Below, piece by piece: positions 59,723 to 64,000 of a stretch of DNA of 64,000 nt. The notes under the pieces are model-generated. The model had not been told where the DNA came from, did no database searches, and saw only the letters and a program-made list of their open reading frames with translations. The stretch comes from Urechis unicinctus. Taxonomy: Eukaryota > Annelida > Polychaeta > Xenopneusta > Urechidae. Where the stretch lies: NCBI GenBank assembly GCA_034190875.2, contig CM067356.1, positions 29,469,204 through 29,533,203 of the forward strand, read 5' to 3'. Positions within the stretch are counted from its first letter, which is position 1; each line of letters opens with the position of its first letter. The position numbers and the translations under genes were made by a program.

Positions 59723-60686
59723 GTACCAAAGTTAAGTGATCCAACCTAGTTTGAATACTGCCTATGATTAATGAGGTAATCCTCGGACGAAACTATTAGA
59801 TTTACATGTACATGAAAAGATGATTATCTGGGAATGTAGGAAGTACGGTCATTGCTGAGCGTTCCTTGGTCTTTTAAATCCAGAGACATAGTCTATACGG
59901 TAACAAACCGCGTTAATGTCGTCAAAATATATTATGAAAAAAATGCTGCATGTTCAGTATCGGCGGGTGAGCAGGTCTTGTCTGTGGGTAGTTATAAGAA
60001 AAGCTCTAATAAGCCTGGGTGGTTTGGTCATGTCTCTGACCTGTATCAAGCATAAACAGATACATATAAAGTACTGCGTGATGATGACAAGCCTAGACGA
60101 AGGCAATTAAATGTGTTATTTAACTGCCTAAATAGGATATCCTCCTTTGATAGATCGCATGATCTGACTACGGAATACAATGACATATCTGTCTCGCATG
60201 CAGAAAATGATGCTCCCATAAACATTTGAATATTCACAAATCTGGTGTTATCGATGGTATAATATCCTGAGCATTTAAAATATGCCTCCAAACTTTTGTA
60301 ATCTCTGTTAACATGGGGTCCTCCTTGACGCCGTCATCTCTGTTATACTAGTACCAATAATTAAGGACAATTATTCCCAGATGAGTTCCAAAGATGATTA
60401 CATAACCATCGCCCTAGCCAGTATAACAAGAAAACCCCCTCTACTTCATCGTATGTATGACCAGTTACACAGTGGTTATAGATACGGTTTTAAGAAGAAG
60501 CATGGAACTGGACGCAAGAAGAGTTTGGGAAAGAGTCAATCATGATGTATATTTGATTAACTTGTTAGGCGAGGTGTCCTTGGATATATTGTTAGGATGG
60601 TGGTTATATGGTACGCCTATCAAAGCCTGGTGCTTTGTCATAGATTCTGTTAAAACCACATTGACTGTTCGGATGAATTCGAGGGT

Positions 60687-60721
<35 letters not shown>
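60687..60721 (+). repeat. Poly-G run of about 35
   Basis: Uninterrupted G after GAGGGT; could form G-quadruplex structures. Its exact length in an assembly is unreliable. Confidence 0.95.
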
Positions 60722-60722
<1 letters not shown>

Positions 60723-61380
60723 CGCCTCGATCTATCAGTAGACTACATGTTTTCAACAGACGCCGAGCCCCGAGACGTTGGTTCAACAGTACCATGTGTA
60801 GGTGTGTCTGCCGCTTGTGCCTCAATGTTTTTTCCAAGTTTTTTCAACTTGCTCTGACTGGCATTTATATTTAAGATACATGGACGAATGATTCATCAAA
60901 CGAGAGCTAACGTATTGAATTTCAATAATATTGTCTTACTTTTCGCATTTTACTCCGTTTGAACCATAAAAAATGTGTGTTTGTGGAGCAATACGTTAAA
61001 ATTCTCGGCGAGCATTTTTGACTTTTCGAGATTCACTCCGTTTTGAATTCTCTAAATCGGTTCGTATTCGTTACTCGTATGCTTTTTATTCTTTAGTAAA
61101 TGACAAGATGACATCCTAATGTTCTTGATGATATAAAATCTAAAAAAAATTGGCCAAAGGGAAAATAATATGATTTACTTACGAAATATTACGGTGTAAA
61201 CAAGTGTATTTTTTTCCCCATTTTATCAGAAACCCGCGAAATAGGTGCTCACTTTTGACAAATTTAAGTATGATGTTACAAATGGGTGATTCAGATTAAA
61301 TGTAAATGTTTTGTCGTATTTCTTGTCCAACCTAGAGAATGAAGATCGAATTCAGTGTTAAACTGCTATCTAAATTCAAT

Positions 61381-61418
61381 CGAGTTACAGAACTAAAGCT
61401 ATTGGTTACAACTCCTTG
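61381..61418. mobile_element. Ultra-short hairpin insertion (CAAGGAG family, copy D, 38 bp)
   Basis: Starts CGAGTTACAG (three bases shorter than CAAGGAGTTA) and ends GGTTACAACTCCTTG. The flanks ATTCAAT at 61374-61380 and 61419-61425 are identical (7-bp duplication). The interior shares the motif CTAAAGCT with the complement of copy A. It is the reverse orientation of copy A. Confidence 0.72.
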
Positions 61419-61638
61419 ATTCAATGGCGTTTTAACAGTCCTCTTTCAACAGGTCTGGGACGCCCAAGAAATATGTGAACGGTCCGATATAAAAAAAATC
61501 GGTGCCATTTAGTCTAACGCTGCGGCTGTTGAGTCTTTCTGGTGCCCAAGGTATCATTCTTCTCACTCAGATCATCTCCTCACATATTATCGAACAGTCA
61601 TTTTGCTCCAAGGACAACGCGCTCCTGTGTCCTTGTGT

Positions 61639-62106
61639 GTGGTCATCTGCCTATTGTGAGTGGCCCTATGTTCCATTGTGTGGTTGTATACCCAGGGCGA
61701 GTGGTCCTATATACCACTGTGTGGTTGTCCATCCAGGAAGAATGGTACTATATTCTATGGTCTGCTGTCTATGCCGAGTGGTCTTATGCTGTAGTTAGCC
61801 CAACAGACCAACAGTCGATCGGCTACTCCCTTGTTAAGGGAGCGCAAGCTCCACTGGGTTCAAAAGAGCTAGCTGTAGTGTGTGGTCATCTGTCTATGGT
61901 GAGTGGTCATATGTTCGATTGTCTGTCTATGGTGAGCGTCTGCTTATTTTGAATGTTCCTATGTTCTAGTGTGTGGTCGTCTGCCTATGGTGAGTGGTCC
62001 TATGTTAGTGTGTGGTTGTCTGCACAAGTTGAGTGATACTATGTTCCAGTGTGTGTGGTCGTCTGCTTATTGTGAATGGTCATATGTTCTAATGTGTGGT
62101 TGTCTT
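61639..62106 (+). repeat. ~41-bp minisatellite
   Basis: About ten diverged units built around TGTGTGGT(C/T)(A/G)TCTGCCTATGGTGAGTGGTCCTATGTT. A unique ~85 bp segment (61795-61880) interrupts it. Long reading frames here come from the repeat. Confidence 0.85.
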
Positions 62107-62138
62107 ACAACATGCAGGAGTATACAGTGGGGCCTCGA

Positions 62139-62162
62139 CCCCCCCCCCCCCCCCCCCCCCCC
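62139..62162 (+). repeat. Poly-C run of 24
   Basis: Uninterrupted C directly after the 41-bp minisatellite. Confidence 0.95.
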
Positions 62163-62521
62163 TGTCACAACCCTCAGGACAACCCATGAACCTGACATTT
62201 TGACAAACAAAATCCTATTTGATGAAAACATTCAGACATCTCTCAACAAATGACTGGAACAACAAGAACTGTTTGGGTCACAAAGGGTATGCCACATACA
62301 CTAGATAATGTACTTCCTGTCAGTAAGAGCCCTCCAAGTAAAAAAACACACACTCACTGTAAACCATCAGCAGCTCTAGCCAATGGATGCTTAACAACAC
62401 CTTTGTGAGCTTACTCAAGTATCACTAGCTGCCATCTAGTCCCGGGATCAGTGATACTAACTCCTCTAAGAATGAGCTGCATCACCATCCCCTTACCATA
62501 TCCAATCATGCACAAAATATA

Positions 62522-62527
62522 TTTATT
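62522..62527 (-). terminator. Possible GLE1 polyadenylation signal
   Basis: AATAAA on the minus strand about 185 bp after the GLE1 stop codon. Confidence 0.5.
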
Positions 62528-62710
62528 ATTCATGATATATACAAAAGAGCATGATGACTTGCAGAAATTTAACATAATACCTACACACAGAGACTAGAGT
62601 ATCTCAATGCATGCTAAAAGTTCAAAATCCAATTGATTCATTGACATTGCCAGTAATACCACACCAAAGTCTTATTTCCTCCAAGCATCCGTTGACAATG
62701 AGTAGCAGTG

Positions 62711-64000
62711 TTAAGTGAACCAGAAGTTGGAAGTGAGGAAGCCTTCAGGGGGCGCCACTGCCTTTGATGTTAGGATCTTATTGAGGAAGATCTCAAGACG
62801 TGTGATTGGACCGCCAGCGCCATCTGGTGTCACAGCTCGTATCTTGGGGAGGTAGTCCGTGACAAGCATACTGATGAGTTTGACAAACTGTTTTCCATAT
62901 TCTTTCAGCAGAGACGCACCAGTCACCTGTGAAATAACAGATCTACATAAGGAGATTCAACAACTGTACAGCAGATAAAATGGCAATAGAATCTAGGGAT
63001 TGGATTGATTGTATATTGACCGCATACATTCCTGTTTATCTGAGAACATCTTTCAGTAAATGACCTTCAAGCTAACACTTCAGCAATTCAATTATTCCCC
63101 TTGTGCTCAATTTGTCTGAAGTTGCCACCAACATGAACGAGTCAAATACCTGTAAGAACTCGTGCAACATAGTCGCTGTGATATCCGGTCGGGGGTTAAG
63201 ATTCATGACCCTGGCTAGCCATGCCCAGCCATGCTGTAGAGCATGTGGGTGGGGGTTGGGGGTGCCTGGAGGAGGCAGGGAGACGATGATTGCTGCATAA
63301 AGGCGGATCAATCCACTCATCCTTTTTAAAAACTTATCTTGTTTCTCACGCTCGCCACCTTCACTGTATCTGTAGCCCAGCAACCTTTAAATAGAAACAA
63401 TGAACATCAGTAGGGAAGTCCATTAAATCAAAGCAATGAAAAAGACAATTTATGGCATTTTTAAATTTCAAGATCTTAACAACTTCAAATAGTCATGATT
63501 GACCATGGCAACACCAGGTACTTGTTGAGTAGAGCATGAATAAGCCTCACTCATAGTACTCTTGTTCTGTGTGGGATTCTGGCTTGGGGTGGTAATAAGG
63601 CACGGAGTATGGACAGGCTCGGTACAGATGCGCCAATAAGAGATCCCCCACATCGCCAAACTGACACATCACTCCCACGGTCACTGCCGCCACGGCAAAC
63701 GCTGAGTCAGCATTACACGAGATCTGCTCGTCCCCTTGTTTCTGGTGGAATTCGTGAGACATGGAATTACATCATGGTGAGATCTGTCACAAGTTAAGAT
63801 GGAACAAATATGGTTACAAGCTTATCTACAGACTTACCACAATCTTTTTGGCAAACAGGTCCTTACAGAATATAGCCCCCATGGCATGCTGGGATACTGC
63901 AACCTTCTGTCCCCCAGCAGTGACTGTCTTTCCAGAGAGGAGGTCACAAATACGCTCTAGCTTGTCACGCAGGTGTGAACCACTTGTTGGAGAAATGGCA
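62711..64000 (-). CDS. GLE1: GLE1 mRNA-export factor, C-terminal exons (5' part beyond the window)
   Basis: Four minus-strand exons: 64000-63838 (cut by the window edge), 63741-63551, 63384-63150 and 62926-62711 (stop TAA). Phases join in one frame. GLE1 sits at the cytoplasmic face of the nuclear pore and, with inositol hexaphosphate, activates the DEAD-box protein DBP5/DDX19 in mRNA export. Family motifs seen are LRDKLERICDLLSGK, KQGDEQIS, LLLAHLYRACPYSVPYY, LGYRYSEG, FLKRMSGLIRLYAAII, HGWAWLARVMN, DITATMLHEFL and PPEGFLTSNFW at the C-terminus. This is the C-terminal HEAT-like domain that binds DBP5. No break is seen. Confidence 0.95.

Larger units (their letters stand above)
58854..61380. 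other. SEC14L 3' flank and spacer, no gene seen
   Basis: Includes an AATAAA at 59717 and the poly-G run at 60687. No other exon is recognised. Confidence 0.4.

Noticed and set aside
61502..61952. 98- and 136-residue + frames
   Set aside because: They follow the 41-bp minisatellite and have no recognisable domain.

Overview
This is a eukaryotic nuclear window from a multicellular animal. It shows GT-AG introns of roughly 100 bp to several kb, metazoan-type genes, tRNA-derived and Nin-domain-type SINEs, CR1/Jockey LINEs, Ty3/gypsy fragments and very long (TA)n arrays. Gene content and repeat types suggest a marine invertebrate (lophotrochozoan or invertebrate deuterostome); the phylum cannot be fixed from the sequence alone.

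Four genes are well supported. TDP2 (+, 14996-17807, seven exons) appears complete. An AidB/ACDH-11-type acyl-CoA dehydrogenase (+, 20213-30204) lies just downstream; its first exon is not found and two exons carry a one-base frame break. A SEC14-like lipid-transfer protein with CRAL-TRIO and GOLD domains (+, 51496-58853) has one exon split by a tandem duplication. The C-terminal exons of the mRNA-export factor GLE1 (-, 62711-64000) run off the right edge. The last exon of a CD225/dispanin-type membrane protein is at 41213-41763 (-). IFT172 (-, 31190-35512) is a decayed, intron-poor copy with at least five mobile-element insertions. A single terminal ANAPC10 exon (+, 35550-35831) lies beside it on the other strand.

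Layout: 1-8243 is a large duplicated block of about 12 exon-like modules with splice-like borders. 8244-14990 is intergenic and rich in microsatellites, SINEs, a gypsy remnant and hairpin repeats. 15-30 kb holds TDP2 and the dehydrogenase, with a CR1 element (itself carrying a SINE) in an intron. 31-39 kb is the pseudogene/gypsy block. 39-51 kb is repeat-rich and gene-poor. 51-64 kb holds SEC14L and GLE1.

The most unusual signal is a set of very short inverted-repeat insertions. Four copies of a 27-47 bp hairpin with ends CAAGGAGTTA are each flanked by a perfect 7-bp target-site duplication. Two or three other short families (46-620 bp) have 9-bp duplications. Several sit inside the IFT172 copy, where the interrupted protein frame shows the exact empty site.
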